Assembly: GCF_000196115.1 (NCBI RefSeq)
Contig: NC_005027.1
Location: 3,720,001-3,784,000, forward strand
Direction of reading: 5' to 3'
Origin: Rhodopirellula baltica SH 1
GTDB lineage: Bacteria > Planctomycetota > Planctomycetia > Pirellulales > Pirellulaceae
Length of the DNA: 64,000 nt
The notes below the pieces were generated by a model. It made no database searches. It was not told where the DNA came from and was given only the letters and a program-made list of their open reading frames with translations. The translations under genes and the position numbers were made by a program. Below, piece by piece: positions 54,053-62,618 of this stretch (position 1 is the stretch's first letter; every line of letters begins with the position of its first letter).

Positions 54053-55084
54053 TTATGCATTCCCTTCAATATTTGATTCGGTTTGATAAATACGTTCGGT
54101 GCGTTTGAACAACGGCACACGAAGGTTCCGCAAGTAAGCCTTCAAGCAATCCGATCCGCCCTCGGACTTGATGCTGATCAATGTCCCGGCGAGTTCATGA
54201 AGCGGTGCCACTTCGGCTTGGGCATTGTTCGTCGCAATCTCCACCGCGCGAGCACTCATCGTGATCTGCTGTTCCGAATCCGCACGCGCGGTGCTGATGT
54301 CAGCGGCGACTTGGTTGCGTGTGCTATTGATCGCGGACAACGCCCGGTCGACTTCGGCGGGCGGATCAATTTCGGTGATCAAAGCGGCATCCAGCTCAAT
54401 GCCGTAGCGTCCCGTTGTCGAACGGCACTGTTCTTCCATGTACTGATTCAACAGCGGCAAATTCTTCCGCAAATCATTGATCGAAACGCCTTCTGAAAGC
54501 TCCACGGCACTCGTTTTGGATTCCACACCATCTTCACCGGTCCCGGCGATGGCTTCGGTTTCCGCCACCGCATCGGCCAACAAGCTTTGCCCCTTGGGAT
54601 CAACAAAATTCGCGATCCGTTCTCGAAGCACTGAGACGAAGTATCCCATCACGTGCTCCAGCGGACTCTCCACGCCGAACAAGTACGGGTACAGATTGTT
54701 TTCACTGATCCGATAGCGAATCTGGCCGTTGACTCCCGTGGTGAGGTTGTCTTTTGTGACCGCCTCGATCGTGCTTTGAGCCTTGGATGGGTCCCAAGTC
54801 AAATCGACGGTTTGCGTCGCGACGCTGACCTTGTGAACTCGTTGCCAAGGCAACTTGAAGTAGGGACCACCGGGACCGATCACTTCGACCTGCGGGTACT
54901 CATAGCGTTCTCGCTCGTCGTCCGAGAGAGCTTGACCATCGGAACCTGCCCCGAGGCGTTTGACCGCCCCAAAGGTCGTGACCACCGCACGCTGGTCCGG
55001 CCGAACGGTGTACAAACACCCGACCAGGACTTTGAGCACGGCATAGAAGCCGACTCCCATCATCAACCCAACCAAGAAAAACAC
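54053..55084 (-). CDS. SPFH/band 7 membrane protein (first of pair)
   Basis: A 343-residue SPFH protein with an N-terminal membrane helix (FFLVGLMMGVGFYAVLKVLVGCLY). The band 7 domain runs ~30-200 (TVRPDQRAVVTTFGAVKRL, GGPYFKLPWQRVHKVSVATQTVDLTWD, VTKDNLTTGVNGQIRYRISE), with a small acidic insert (ETEAIAGTGEDGVES), followed by a helical coiled-coil part (NSTRNQVAADISTARADSEQQITMSARAVEIATNNAQAEV). By analogy with HflK/HflC or stomatins it should form membrane rings controlling proteases or microdomains; no protease gene is adjacent. GTG start at 55084. Confidence 0.9.
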   Translation of the reverse strand: MFFLVGLMMGVGFYAVLKVLVGCLYTVRPDQRAVVTTFGAVKRLGAGSDGQALSDDERERYEYPQVEVIGPGGPYFKLPWQRVHKVSVATQTVDLTWDPSKAQSTIEAVTKDNLTTGVNGQIRYRISENNLYPYLFGVESPLEHVMGYFVSVLRERIANFVDPKGQSLLADAVAETEAIAGTGEDGVESKTSAVELSEGVSINDLRKNLPLLNQYMEEQCRSTTGRYGIELDAALITEIDPPAEVDRALSAINSTRNQVAADISTARADSEQQITMSARAVEIATNNAQAEVAPLHELAGTLISIKSEGGSDCLKAYLRNLRVPLFKRTERIYQTESNIEGNA

Positions 55085-55426
55085 GCTGCTACCTCCAAGG
55101 GAAATGTTTCGTTCAACCTGACCTAAATGTCACCCGAACTCGACAGCGAAACGCTGCTTGAAACCCTAGCCCGCGAAGAAAGCCGGGGGGCAGTTTTCCA
55201 ACAATTCATTCGCTTCCGGAGTGGATTGAATCGAATGTAGCGACTGAAAGAGGGTGACGCTCAGGAAAGAGGCAGGTTTGCCAGGAAGAGAGGGCGCGCC
55301 GGTTGGTTGGATGCTTGGCGGTGATCGTTTCGCGGCGATTCGGAGGCGAAGCTTCGAACGCGGAGATTGAAAAAGTCAAATTGACAATTTTAAATTGCAA
55401 ATTGCAGACAGAGCTTCTGCCCCCAA
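55085..55426. other. Intergenic leader of the SPFH pair
   Basis: About 340 bases with no gene seen. The right part (from ~55355) already belongs to the first copy of the direct-repeat spacer that precedes each structured element; the left part should hold the SPFH promoter. Confidence 0.45.
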
Positions 55427-55549
55427 GTAGGCCAGGTTATTACCTGGCACCCAGCCGATGCTTTGGAACAAAGCGAGGCGTCCGATCACCTCACCAGCAA
55501 CCTCACAAACCTACCGGCCATTCACCTCGCCATGTCGAACATGGCCTAC
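55427..55549. repeat. Hairpin-rich element, copy 1 (terminal inverted repeats)
   Basis: Begins GTAGGCCA and ends TGGCCTAC, an 8-base terminal inverted repeat. Inside are three hairpins: GCCAGGT-TATT-ACCTGGC (55431-55448), GCTTTG-GAA-CAAAGC (55460-55474) and CATGT-CGA-ACATG next to the right end. It is preceded by an A+T-rich spacer containing a CAATTTTAAATTG imperfect palindrome. Confidence 0.75.
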
Positions 55550-55626
55550 ACAGGCGGCGGCTCGAACGCGGAGATTGAAAAAGTCAAACTGACAATTTTA
55601 AATTGCAGATAGAGCTTCCGCGCCAA

Positions 55627-55748
55627 GTAGGCCAGGTCATTACCTGGCACCCAGCCGATGCTTTGGAACAAAGCGAGGCGTCCAATCACCTCACCTGCAA
55701 GCTCCAAACTTGCCAGCCATTCACCACGCCATGTGAAACATGGCCTAC
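55627..55748. repeat. Hairpin-rich element, copy 2
   Basis: Same structure and orientation as copy 1, 200 bases further, with about 90 percent apparent identity by eye. Changes in the hairpins tend to fall in loops (GCCAGGT-CATT-ACCTGGC; CATGT-GAA-ACATG), so base pairing is kept. The preceding spacer has lost about 8 bases relative to copy 1. Confidence 0.75.
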
Positions 55749-55832
55749 ATACGCGGCGGTTCGTGGGCGGAAATCAAAAAGCTAAATTGACAATTTCAAA
55801 TTGCAAATTGCAGACAAACCTTCCGCGCCCAG

Positions 55833-55954
55833 GTAGGCCAGGTTATTACCTGGCACCCAGCCGATGCTTTGGAACAAAGCGAGGCGTCCAATCACCTCAC
55901 CGGCAAGCTCCAAACCTGCCAGCCATTCACCACGCCATGTCAAACATGGCCTAC
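55833..55954. repeat. Hairpin-rich element, copy 3
   Basis: Third copy, 206 bases after copy 2, ending 17 bases before the pheT stop codon. All three hairpins and both 8-base ends are intact. Being next to the pheT 3' end, its hairpins would be transcribed as part of the pheT message unless transcription stops earlier. Confidence 0.75.
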
Positions 55955-55971
55955 GGAAATCTGAGAGCGAT

Positions 55972-58017
55972 CTAGCGAAGCAATACGGCTTCGAGCTGTT
56001 TTTCGCAGGACGCGACCAACTCATTGATGATCGAATCGGCATCGCCGCCGCTGAGCGTCTCCGTCTGGCTCTGCAGTTCCATCGAGAACAACACGCGTTT
56101 CTTGTTCGGGCCGTCGACCTTTTCGTTGCGATACGTTTCGCGATAGGTCAGATCCGCTAAACGTTCCTTCGCCGCCTTGCGAACCAACCCGGCCAACTCG
56201 TTCCAACGCACCGATTCCGGCAACACCAAATTGAGGTCACGCTGAATCGATGGGAATGAACTGACCGCCTGCTGCTGCGGTACCAATCGCGATTGATTGA
56301 CCAACACGTCAGCCGACAATTCCGCGGCGACAACACGGCCGGTCAACTTCCATTGCTTGACCAACTTGCCATCGACAAAACCCAGGAAGCCCAAACGCAA
56401 CGGCTCTTTGGCATCGTCACCGACTAGCGTCAGCTCAACGGCACCACCCTTGGCAAAACCATCTCGCTGCACGGGACCGACGGTCAATTCACCAGGGATG
56501 CCCAAGCGATCGCAAAGCGTTTCAATGGTGCCTTTAAGAGCAAAGAAGTCTTCGCCGGCAATCAATCCAATGTGATAAGTCTCATCCGGCAGCAACGCGC
56601 TGTCGCTTCCCGCCGGTGCGGGCAAGTAAACGTGAGCGATCTCGAACAAGTCCGCGACCAAACTGGCCGAAGCCCAGTTCGCGGCGCGGCTTTGCAGCAA
56701 ACTTGGAATCAACGATCGTCGCAATGTCCGGGCACCTTCTAACATCGACGTGCGAGTTTGCAGTGCAGGCAACTCCGTCCAAGGCGAGATCATCTGATCC
56801 AGCTTTTCGGTGACCACACTTGGCGTCATCGCTTCGCTGATTCCAGCCGCGGTCAACACACCACGAATGCGTTCCATCGCCGTGTCAAAACGACGCTTGC
56901 TGCTAGGAGCAACTGGAATCGGAGAGTCCTCCGGGATCTGATCGTAGCCGTGAATTCGTGCGACCTCTTCGATCAAATCGACCTCGCGAGTCAAATCATG
57001 ACGCCAGCTTGGAGGGACGCACTGCAACCCATCAGCGAAGGCGGAAACCTCGCAACCGAGCGAACGCAAGATTTTGTCCAGCTCCGCGGTTTCGATTTCC
57101 AAACCCAACAATGCCGCCACTCTTTTGGGACGCAGCAACACGGTCTCGCGAGCGGGAATCTCCGGCGCGGTGTCGATGACGCCCGGTGCCACCGATCCAC
57201 CAGCGATCTCGGTGATCAACTGACACGCTCGGCGACTGGCCCAATCAATCCCAACTGGATCCACGCGACGTTCAAACCGGAACGACGATGGACTGTGCAG
57301 CTTCAATCGACGCGCCGTTCGGCGAACTGACAGCGGCACAAACTCAGCAGCTTCCAAAACGATGTCGGCCGTCGCTTCGGTGACTTCCGAAGATGCTCCG
57401 CCCATCACACCGCCAACGGCCAACGCGGCGGACGAATCCGCGATCACGCAAGTCGAATCATTCAGGTCGTAATTGCGGTGATCGATGGCCTCGAGTTGTT
57501 CCTTCTCTTTGCCTGGGCGAACAACGATTTTGCCCTCGCCGACTTTCGCGAGATCGAACGCGTGAAGCGGTTGGCCACATTCCATCATCACGTAATTGGT
57601 CACGTCGACGACGTTGTTGACCACGCCAATGCCAACGGCCTTCAACGACTCCTGCAACCACTCGGGGCTGTCGCCGACCTTGACGCCGCGAATCACTCGA
57701 GCGGTGTAGCGAGGGCAGGCTTCGGGCATCTCATTGGTAACTGCAAGCGAATCATCCACCGCCGAGCCGGACTCTTGGTATTCGATCGTTGGGATCTTCA
57801 GCTTTTGATCCGTGAGTGCCGCTATCTCACGAGCCACACCAATGTGCCCCAGGCAATCACCGCGGTTGCTGGTGACTTCCAAATCGATTACGACATCGCC
57901 GTCGACGGTCTCGCTGCCTTCGTGATTCAACCCAGACAGACTGAGCCGATCAACCAACTCATCGTGGGACAGCGTCATGTCAACGTATCGCGACAACCAT
58001 TTCCAAGAAACAAGCAT
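55972..58017 (-). CDS. pheT: Phenylalanyl-tRNA synthetase beta subunit lacking the OB-fold insertion
   Basis: Charges tRNA-Phe together with PheS. The 681-residue protein starts with the B1 N-terminal segment (MLVSWKWLSRYVDMTLSHDELVDRLSLSGLNHEG) and passes after only ~45 residues directly to DLEVTSNRGDCLGHIGVAREIAAL, which in E. coli PheT comes after a ~110-residue EMAP/OB tRNA-binding domain. The B3/B4 editing-type domain, B5 and the catalytic-like core follow, and the C-terminal ferredoxin-like anticodon-binding domain is present (FPSIQRDLNLVLPE to ETLSGGDADSIINELV). The frame is uninterrupted, so the missing domain is a real reduction of the protein. Gap of 191 bases from pheS. Confidence 0.96.
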   Translation of the reverse strand: MLVSWKWLSRYVDMTLSHDELVDRLSLSGLNHEGSETVDGDVVIDLEVTSNRGDCLGHIGVAREIAALTDQKLKIPTIEYQESGSAVDDSLAVTNEMPEACPRYTARVIRGVKVGDSPEWLQESLKAVGIGVVNNVVDVTNYVMMECGQPLHAFDLAKVGEGKIVVRPGKEKEQLEAIDHRNYDLNDSTCVIADSSAALAVGGVMGGASSEVTEATADIVLEAAEFVPLSVRRTARRLKLHSPSSFRFERRVDPVGIDWASRRACQLITEIAGGSVAPGVIDTAPEIPARETVLLRPKRVAALLGLEIETAELDKILRSLGCEVSAFADGLQCVPPSWRHDLTREVDLIEEVARIHGYDQIPEDSPIPVAPSSKRRFDTAMERIRGVLTAAGISEAMTPSVVTEKLDQMISPWTELPALQTRTSMLEGARTLRRSLIPSLLQSRAANWASASLVADLFEIAHVYLPAPAGSDSALLPDETYHIGLIAGEDFFALKGTIETLCDRLGIPGELTVGPVQRDGFAKGGAVELTLVGDDAKEPLRLGFLGFVDGKLVKQWKLTGRVVAAELSADVLVNQSRLVPQQQAVSSFPSIQRDLNLVLPESVRWNELAGLVRKAAKERLADLTYRETYRNEKVDGPNKKRVLFSMELQSQTETLSGGDADSIINELVASCEKQLEAVLLR

Positions 58018-58208
58018 GAGAGCGAAGTGGGCAGAAGTTGAAGTCGGAAGGGAATATGTTGCTAGGCATCACAGAACGTGGCGTCGACTGTGTCTTCACA
58101 CGAGCGAAAGCCGGTAGCCGGATTCGCCAGAATTCGGACCGCGAGTTGCTTCTTCAAAGTCAGTCGACTGAAGCTAAACCCAGCTCGCGCCAACCACGTT
58201 CCGAATAC

Positions 58209-59252
58209 TCAAAACTGTTTCAAGAATCGCAAGTCGCCGCTGTACAAGTCACGAATGTCGGTGATTCCGTGACGTCGCATGCACAGGCGTTCGACGCCGA
58301 GCCCGAAGGCGAATCCGCTGACCTTTTCTGGGTCATAACCAACGGCAGCGAACACGTTGGGATCGATCATCCCGGCACCGCCAAATTCAATCCACGTTCC
58401 GTTCCACAGGAAGTCGACTTCGACGCTGGGTTCGGTGAACGGGAAGAACGATGGGCGGAAGCGAATCTCAACGTCTTCGCCAAGATAGTTGTTCGCGAAA
58501 ACACGCAGGACGGTCTTCAAGTTGGCCATCGTCACGTTCGTGTCGACCAGCAACCCTTCCATCTGATGGAACATCGGAAAGTGCGTCGCGTCCGGTGCGT
58601 CGGGTCGATAGACACGTCCGAGCGAAATGATTCGGATCGGCGGCTCAACCTGTTTCATCACGCGAATCTGAACCGTGCTGGTTTGGCTCCGCAGCAACTG
58701 AGAGCCTTCATCACCGGCACTCACTGAGCTTTTGCCCGACGGATCTTTCGCGGTCGCCAGATAGAAGTTGTCCAGTGGATCACGAGCGGGGTGATCTTCC
58801 GGGATGTTCAACGCGACGAAGTTGTGCCAGGGATCTTCGACTTCGGGACCTTCGGCAACCTCAAATCCCATCCGCCCCATGATCTCAGTCAGGTGACTGA
58901 TCGTTTGGGTGATCGGGTGAATGTGCCCGAGCGACGGCCGAGTTCCAGGCAGGGTAGGGTCGAAGGTTGGGTCCGCCCCTGAATCATCCCCTCCGGAAAG
59001 GTTCTGCTGGGCGTCTTCGAACGCAGCGTTGATGGCCGACTTGACGGCATTCAGCTTCGCGCCGGCGGCAGGCTTGTCAGCCTTTTCGATCCCGCCGAGC
59101 ATTTTTTGAATGTCTTTGAGCTGACCTTTCTTGGCACCCAAAAACGTCACGCGAGCTTCCTCGAGCGCTGCCGCATCGGAAGCCGAAGTGAACGCGGAAT
59201 CAGCGTCCGACTGGAGTTGATCCAGCCGGGTGAGGAATTGATCGAGTGACAT
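58209..59252 (-). CDS. pheS: Phenylalanyl-tRNA synthetase alpha subunit
   Basis: Catalytic subunit, 347 residues. Coiled-coil N-terminus (1-~85), then the class II core: [29 protein letters not shown] (motif 1), [52 protein letters not shown] (motif 2) and [25 protein letters not shown] (motif 3). Length is typical. It starts 9 bases after rplT and belongs to rpmI-rplT-pheS-pheT. Confidence 0.98.
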   Translation of the reverse strand: MSLDQFLTRLDQLQSDADSAFTSASDAAALEEARVTFLGAKKGQLKDIQKMLGGIEKADKPAAGAKLNAVKSAINAAFEDAQQNLSGGDDSGADPTFDPTLPGTRPSLGHIHPITQTISHLTEIMGRMGFEVAEGPEVEDPWHNFVALNIPEDHPARDPLDNFYLATAKDPSGKSSVSAGDEGSQLLRSQTSTVQIRVMKQVEPPIRIISLGRVYRPDAPDATHFPMFHQMEGLLVDTNVTMANLKTVLRVFANNYLGEDVEIRFRPSFFPFTEPSVEVDFLWNGTWIEFGGAGMIDPNVFAAVGYDPEKVSGFAFGLGVERLCMRRHGITDIRDLYSGDLRFLKQF

Positions 59253-59261
59253 GATGGCGAC

Positions 59262-59618
59262 TTAAGCTGCCAGAGTCTCTTTGACCTTGTCGCAAACCTG
59301 CTTGAAGCCGGCGGCGTCATGAATCGCCATTTCCGACAACGATTTGCGATCGAGTTGGATCCCGGCTTTGTTCAGGCCGTGGATGAACTCACTGTAGCGC
59401 AATCCGTGTTGCTTGACGGCGGCGTTGATCCGAATGATCCACAGCTTGCGGAATTCACGTTTACGGACGCGACGGTCGCGGAATGCGAATGCGCCCGAAC
59501 GGAGCAGGGTTTCTTTGACGGTACGCGTCAGATTCCCGCGGCCACCGCGAAAACCTTTGGCTCGTTTAAAAAGACGCTTCTTAGATTGCCGGCGAGCGGC
59601 ACCTTTGGTCGTACGCAT
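59262..59618 (-). CDS. rplT: Ribosomal protein bL20
   Basis: A 118-residue rRNA-binding protein of the large subunit. [29 protein letters not shown] (usual MARVKRG...RRHKKILKLAKGYRG), [23 protein letters not shown] and [27 protein letters not shown] are diagnostic. It follows rpmI by 158 bases; in other bacteria bL20 represses this operon by binding its leader, and the spacing here is long enough for such a structure. Confidence 0.97.
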   Translation of the reverse strand: MRTTKGAARRQSKKRLFKRAKGFRGGRGNLTRTVKETLLRSGAFAFRDRRVRKREFRKLWIIRINAAVKQHGLRYSEFIHGLNKAGIQLDRKSLSEMAIHDAAGFKQVCDKVKETLAA

Positions 59619-59776
59619 CGAATTGAATTCCTAAATGCTGTGGTGATCTTTCGGGTCGTCCTGATTCAGGCCCCGGCAGAAAGAAAAGGTCAACGCGACC
59701 GTTCAATCTCCGAAGTTCCGCCCAACCAGGTGGCCGTAGGATTCCGTGGTGGAAATGAAGTGTAAGTCAGGTCGAA

Positions 59777-59983
59777 TTAGTAGCTGTGGCCGTTCAGAGC
59801 TGCGTGAATGGTTGGTTCCATGCACTCAGCAACTGCGGTGGTTCCACGCAGGTTACGACGACGTTTTTTGCTCAAACCCTTGGCCAAGTGGCTGGTACCG
59901 CTTTGACGGTGCATCGCCTTGCCTTTGGCCGACAGACGGAACCGTTTTTTGGTCCCTTTGTGCGTTTTGATTTTGGTTCCCAT
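59777..59983 (-). CDS. rpmI: Ribosomal protein bL35
   Basis: A 68-residue basic protein: MGTKIKTHKGTKKRFRLSAKGK with the family K-T-x-K-x-x-x-K-R-F pattern, then GTSHLAKGLSKKRRRNLRGT. ATG at 59981-59983 is fixed by family length; the frame continues open upstream to 60322 but that part (Arg/Pro/Ser-rich) is not bL35 and I treat it as leader. infC, usually just upstream, is not present here. Confidence 0.96.
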   Translation of the reverse strand: MGTKIKTHKGTKKRFRLSAKGKAMHRQSGTSHLAKGLSKKRRRNLRGTTAVAECMEPTIHAALNGHSY

Positions 59984-60433
59984 GAGGGCATCAACACTGG
60001 TTGGATGGTGATTTTCGAAAAACGAAGCGGGGGAGCATATCGGATAGTCGTCAAAGCTGCTAGGGCGACCGCCCGGTTTCTGCACGGTTGGCAGTTTGCC
60101 GTTTCGTTGACCGGCCCCTGCTTCGGTGAGGGCGTGCAGGCTAGCACAAGGAACCGGCTGTTCGGGCAAAGATCGGCAGGAGCGACCGAATCGCTGCACA
60201 AAAGTGGCAACCAGCGGCCGTAATACCTGATCGGCTCCCCGCAGAATTCGCCCGACCCACAACAAATCGGATTCAACCCTCAGTTTTCTTGCCACGTGCA
60301 ACCCTGCCATCTTCGCAAACACAGGATTGCGTAATTCTTCCCCAACGATGCCTCCCGACTAGCGGATTCGTCTATCATCGGAACCGATCGCTAAGATCCC
60401 TTCCCAAATCCCTCCTTGCAGAAGCACGTCCCC
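59984..60433. promoter_or_regulatory. Divergent leader region of rpmI operon and the 60434 gene
   Basis: About 450 bases without a confident gene. The minus-strand frame continuous with rpmI extends to 60322 but lacks any protein pattern. Given the long leader before rpmI, a ribosomal-protein autoregulatory structure is possible; I could not define one. Confidence 0.4.
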
Positions 60434-61474
60434 ATGATTCTGAATTTGCCCGCTTTGACCGGCTCGTCCCAGACGACGACCGCGGCACTCCAGTTCCCAA
60501 CCACTCGCCGAGCGTTCTTGCCGGTCATCGCCGCAACGCTGATTGGTTTTGCGATGCAAACCAGCCCCGTGTCGGCCGAAGAAACAACCGCTCAACACCG
60601 CGTGCTGCTGCACGGCAAGAAAGGTCTGGTCGTCGTCGAACCGGACGGTTCCATCGGATGGCAAATGGATTGGGGCGGCATTCACGATCTCCACCTGCTG
60701 CCAAACGGTCACATCCTGACTCGGCAAGGCCCGGCAACCGTGGTTGAAATCGACCCGAGCACAAAGTCAGTCGTATGGAGCTACGATTGCGGGAAACAGG
60801 GTGGCAACGCGGGTAAACAAATCGAAGTCCACGCGTTTGAGCCTCTCCCCAACGGCAATCTAATGATCGCCGAGTCCGGTGCTCAACGACTGATCGAGGT
60901 CGATCGTGACGGAAACATCGTTCATCAAATTGCCTTGCAGGTAGAAAAACCCAACGCACACACCGACACTCGTTTGGTACGTCGCCTCGACTCCGGCAAC
61001 TACTTGGTCGCACACGAAGCTGATGGCAAGGCTCGCGAATACAATCGCGATGGCGACGTGGTGTGGGAATATGAAGTACCTTTGTTCGGCAAACAATCCG
61101 CTCGTGGTCACGGCCCAGAGGCATTCGGCAACCGGTTGTTTGCTGCGTTGCGAATGGACAACGGCAACACGCTGATCGCGTCCGGGAACGGGCACAGTGT
61201 CCTCGAGGTCACTCCGAACAAGAAGATTGCCTGGGAGATCCATCAAAACGATCTCCCCGGAATCCGCTTGGCTTGGGTCACGACGCTGCAGATTCTAGAA
61301 AATGGCAACTACGTGATCGGCAATTGCCACGCTGGCCCCGGACACCCCATTCTGATTGAGCTGGAACCCTCAACGAAGAAAGTTGTCTGGCAACTCGATC
61401 GATTCAAAGACTTTGGAAACGATGTTTCAAATTCCTTGATCATCGACGACGTTGAACTCGACTGGCTGAACTGA
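60434..61474 (+). CDS. Exported PQQ-type beta-propeller/arylsulfotransferase-like protein
   Basis: A 346-residue protein from ATG 60434. TTRRAFLPVIAATLIGFAM is a Tat-like signal (RRxFL). The mature part has repeated propeller blades of the form D-x-x-G-x-I-x-W-x-x-x (VVEPDGSIGWQMDW, EIDPSTKSVVWSYD, EVDRDGNIVHQI, REYNRDGDVVWEYEV, EVTPNKKIAWEIH, ELEPSTKKVVWQLD) and between them L-P-N-G-H/N-x-L-I/T (LLPNGHILT, PLPNGNLMI, LENGNYVIG). Six blades can be counted. This pattern fits quinoprotein-like or arylsulfotransferase-like propellers; no catalytic His/Arg set is recognisable, so function is open. Confidence 0.83.
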   Translation: MILNLPALTGSSQTTTAALQFPTTRRAFLPVIAATLIGFAMQTSPVSAEETTAQHRVLLHGKKGLVVVEPDGSIGWQMDWGGIHDLHLLPNGHILTRQGPATVVEIDPSTKSVVWSYDCGKQGGNAGKQIEVHAFEPLPNGNLMIAESGAQRLIEVDRDGNIVHQIALQVEKPNAHTDTRLVRRLDSGNYLVAHEADGKAREYNRDGDVVWEYEVPLFGKQSARGHGPEAFGNRLFAALRMDNGNTLIASGNGHSVLEVTPNKKIAWEIHQNDLPGIRLAWVTTLQILENGNYVIGNCHAGPGHPILIELEPSTKKVVWQLDRFKDFGNDVSNSLIIDDVELDWLN

Positions 61475-61518
61475 ACCAGCCGCCCGGGCGAAGCAATCCG
61501 CCCAACCACGCTTGCGTG

Positions 61519-61962
61519 TTACGGAATCACAACGATCCGCCAATAGGATCGAATCAGATCGTGAAGATTCCGGCACGCATCACCGACGCGTGACTTCAAG
61601 ATGTAGCCGGCAACGTTTTTCTTGTAGGCCGCGACCAAGTCCACTTCATGATCAGATGTCGTCAGCACGAAAACGACGGTCGAACAAAGTTCCGGGTCGC
61701 GGCGGATCTCCTCGAGAAACTCCACGCCGGTCATGATTGGCATGTTCAGATCAAGAAAGACCATCCGATGGGGCCCGATCGATTTGTCGGGATGCTCTCC
61801 TCGCAGAATATCTAGAGCTTCTTGACCGTTTTCTGCCACCGTCAGTGGATTGGGGACATCGTTTTTTTTGATTCCGCGTTGAAACGCCATCACATCGATT
61901 TCGTTGTCTTCCACCAGCAAAATGTGGACCTCATCCAAACTCGAAACCGTTGCATGCGACAT
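61519..61962 (-). CDS. Single-domain response regulator (Rcp1-like)
   Basis: A 147-residue CheY-like receiver from ATG 61962. ILLVEDNEID gives the acidic pocket (Glu/Asp), VFLDLNMPIMTGVEFLEEIR the phospho-acceptor Asp, VFVLTTSDHEVD the Thr, and AGYILKS the Lys. The slightly longer loops (KKNDVPNPLTVAENGQEALDILRG) match the Rcp1 subfamily, which accepts phosphate from phytochrome-type histidine kinases. No output domain and no kinase next to it. Stop is near the converging 61474 gene. Confidence 0.93.
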   Translation of the reverse strand: MSHATVSSLDEVHILLVEDNEIDVMAFQRGIKKNDVPNPLTVAENGQEALDILRGEHPDKSIGPHRMVFLDLNMPIMTGVEFLEEIRRDPELCSTVVFVLTTSDHEVDLVAAYKKNVAGYILKSRVGDACRNLHDLIRSYWRIVVIP

Positions 61963-62387
61963 ATCAATCAGCCAAACGAAGGAAAAGTACTCGCGCGATA
62001 AAGAGAAAGAAGAAAGGGTCCGACAAACCGGCGGACAAAGACAAGCTGCGAGCAACTTGGAAGCATATCGAAATCCGCTTGTTGATCGAAACGCTCAAAC
62101 CTCACAGTGCCAACGTATCATCACTGCGAACGACCGTACCGGCGTATTCTGAGGCCAACTCGCTCCCCCCACCGGGGGCGATTCGCTAATTACTGCGACT
62201 CATTGGACGACAAATAGCTGCTTTTGTGTCTGACGATGCCTCGATGCCGGTGTTGAATGAAAGATCCGTTGTGAACAATTGAACTGCAAAATTTGTGCAC
62301 ATTCGGAGAAACGTCCCACTACCCACCGGTCGCTCGAAGATCTAAAGTGGACGCAATCGAGAACCGTTCTCATTTACAGGTGATGAC
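61963..62387. promoter_or_regulatory. Divergent region between response regulator and feoAB
   Basis: About 425 bases with no supported gene. A Lys/Arg-rich plus-strand frame (61950-62189) has no family pattern. The feoA promoter should lie in the right third; I see no match to the Fur-box palindrome. Confidence 0.4.
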
Positions 62388-62618
62388 TTGATCGCTGAAC
62401 TCGCCCTGGACCGTTGCGGGTCCAACAGTGCCGAAATCGTTCGTTTGGACTTGCCCGAAAACTGCGCTTCGCGTTTGAAAGCGTTGGGTTTGTTTGAAGG
62501 TCAGTTGGTCCAGTTGTCTCGCCGAGGCAATCCGCTGATCCTGAAAGCAGCAGGAAGTCGGATCGCCGTTGCTGGGGAGATCGCTCAACAGATCTTCGTT
62601 CGAGCCACTGACGGATGA
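62388..62618 (+). CDS. feoA: Ferrous iron transport protein A
   Basis: A 76-residue SH3-like protein that supports FeoB. ASRLKALGLFEGQLVQLSRRGNPLILKAAGSRIAVAGEIAQQIFV follows the FeoA pattern (L-x-x-L-G-L-x-x-G, L-x-x-R-G...P-x-x-x-x-x-x-G, x-x-I-A-L-x-x-x-x-A-x-x-I-x-V). Start TTG 62388, the only start codon in frame before the domain. Its stop overlaps the feoB ATG (ATGA), so the pair is translationally coupled. Confidence 0.92.
   Translation: MIAELALDRCGSNSAEIVRLDLPENCASRLKALGLFEGQLVQLSRRGNPLILKAAGSRIAVAGEIAQQIFVRATDG

Noticed and set aside
55355-55954. CRISPR array
   Set aside because: Repeats are ~122 bp with spacers that are themselves similar; no short identical repeats with unique spacers and no cas genes.
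59984-60322. Upstream extension of bL35 to a 181-residue protein
   Set aside because: bL35 is a ~65-residue family and the extension has no protein pattern; ATG 59983 is the family start.
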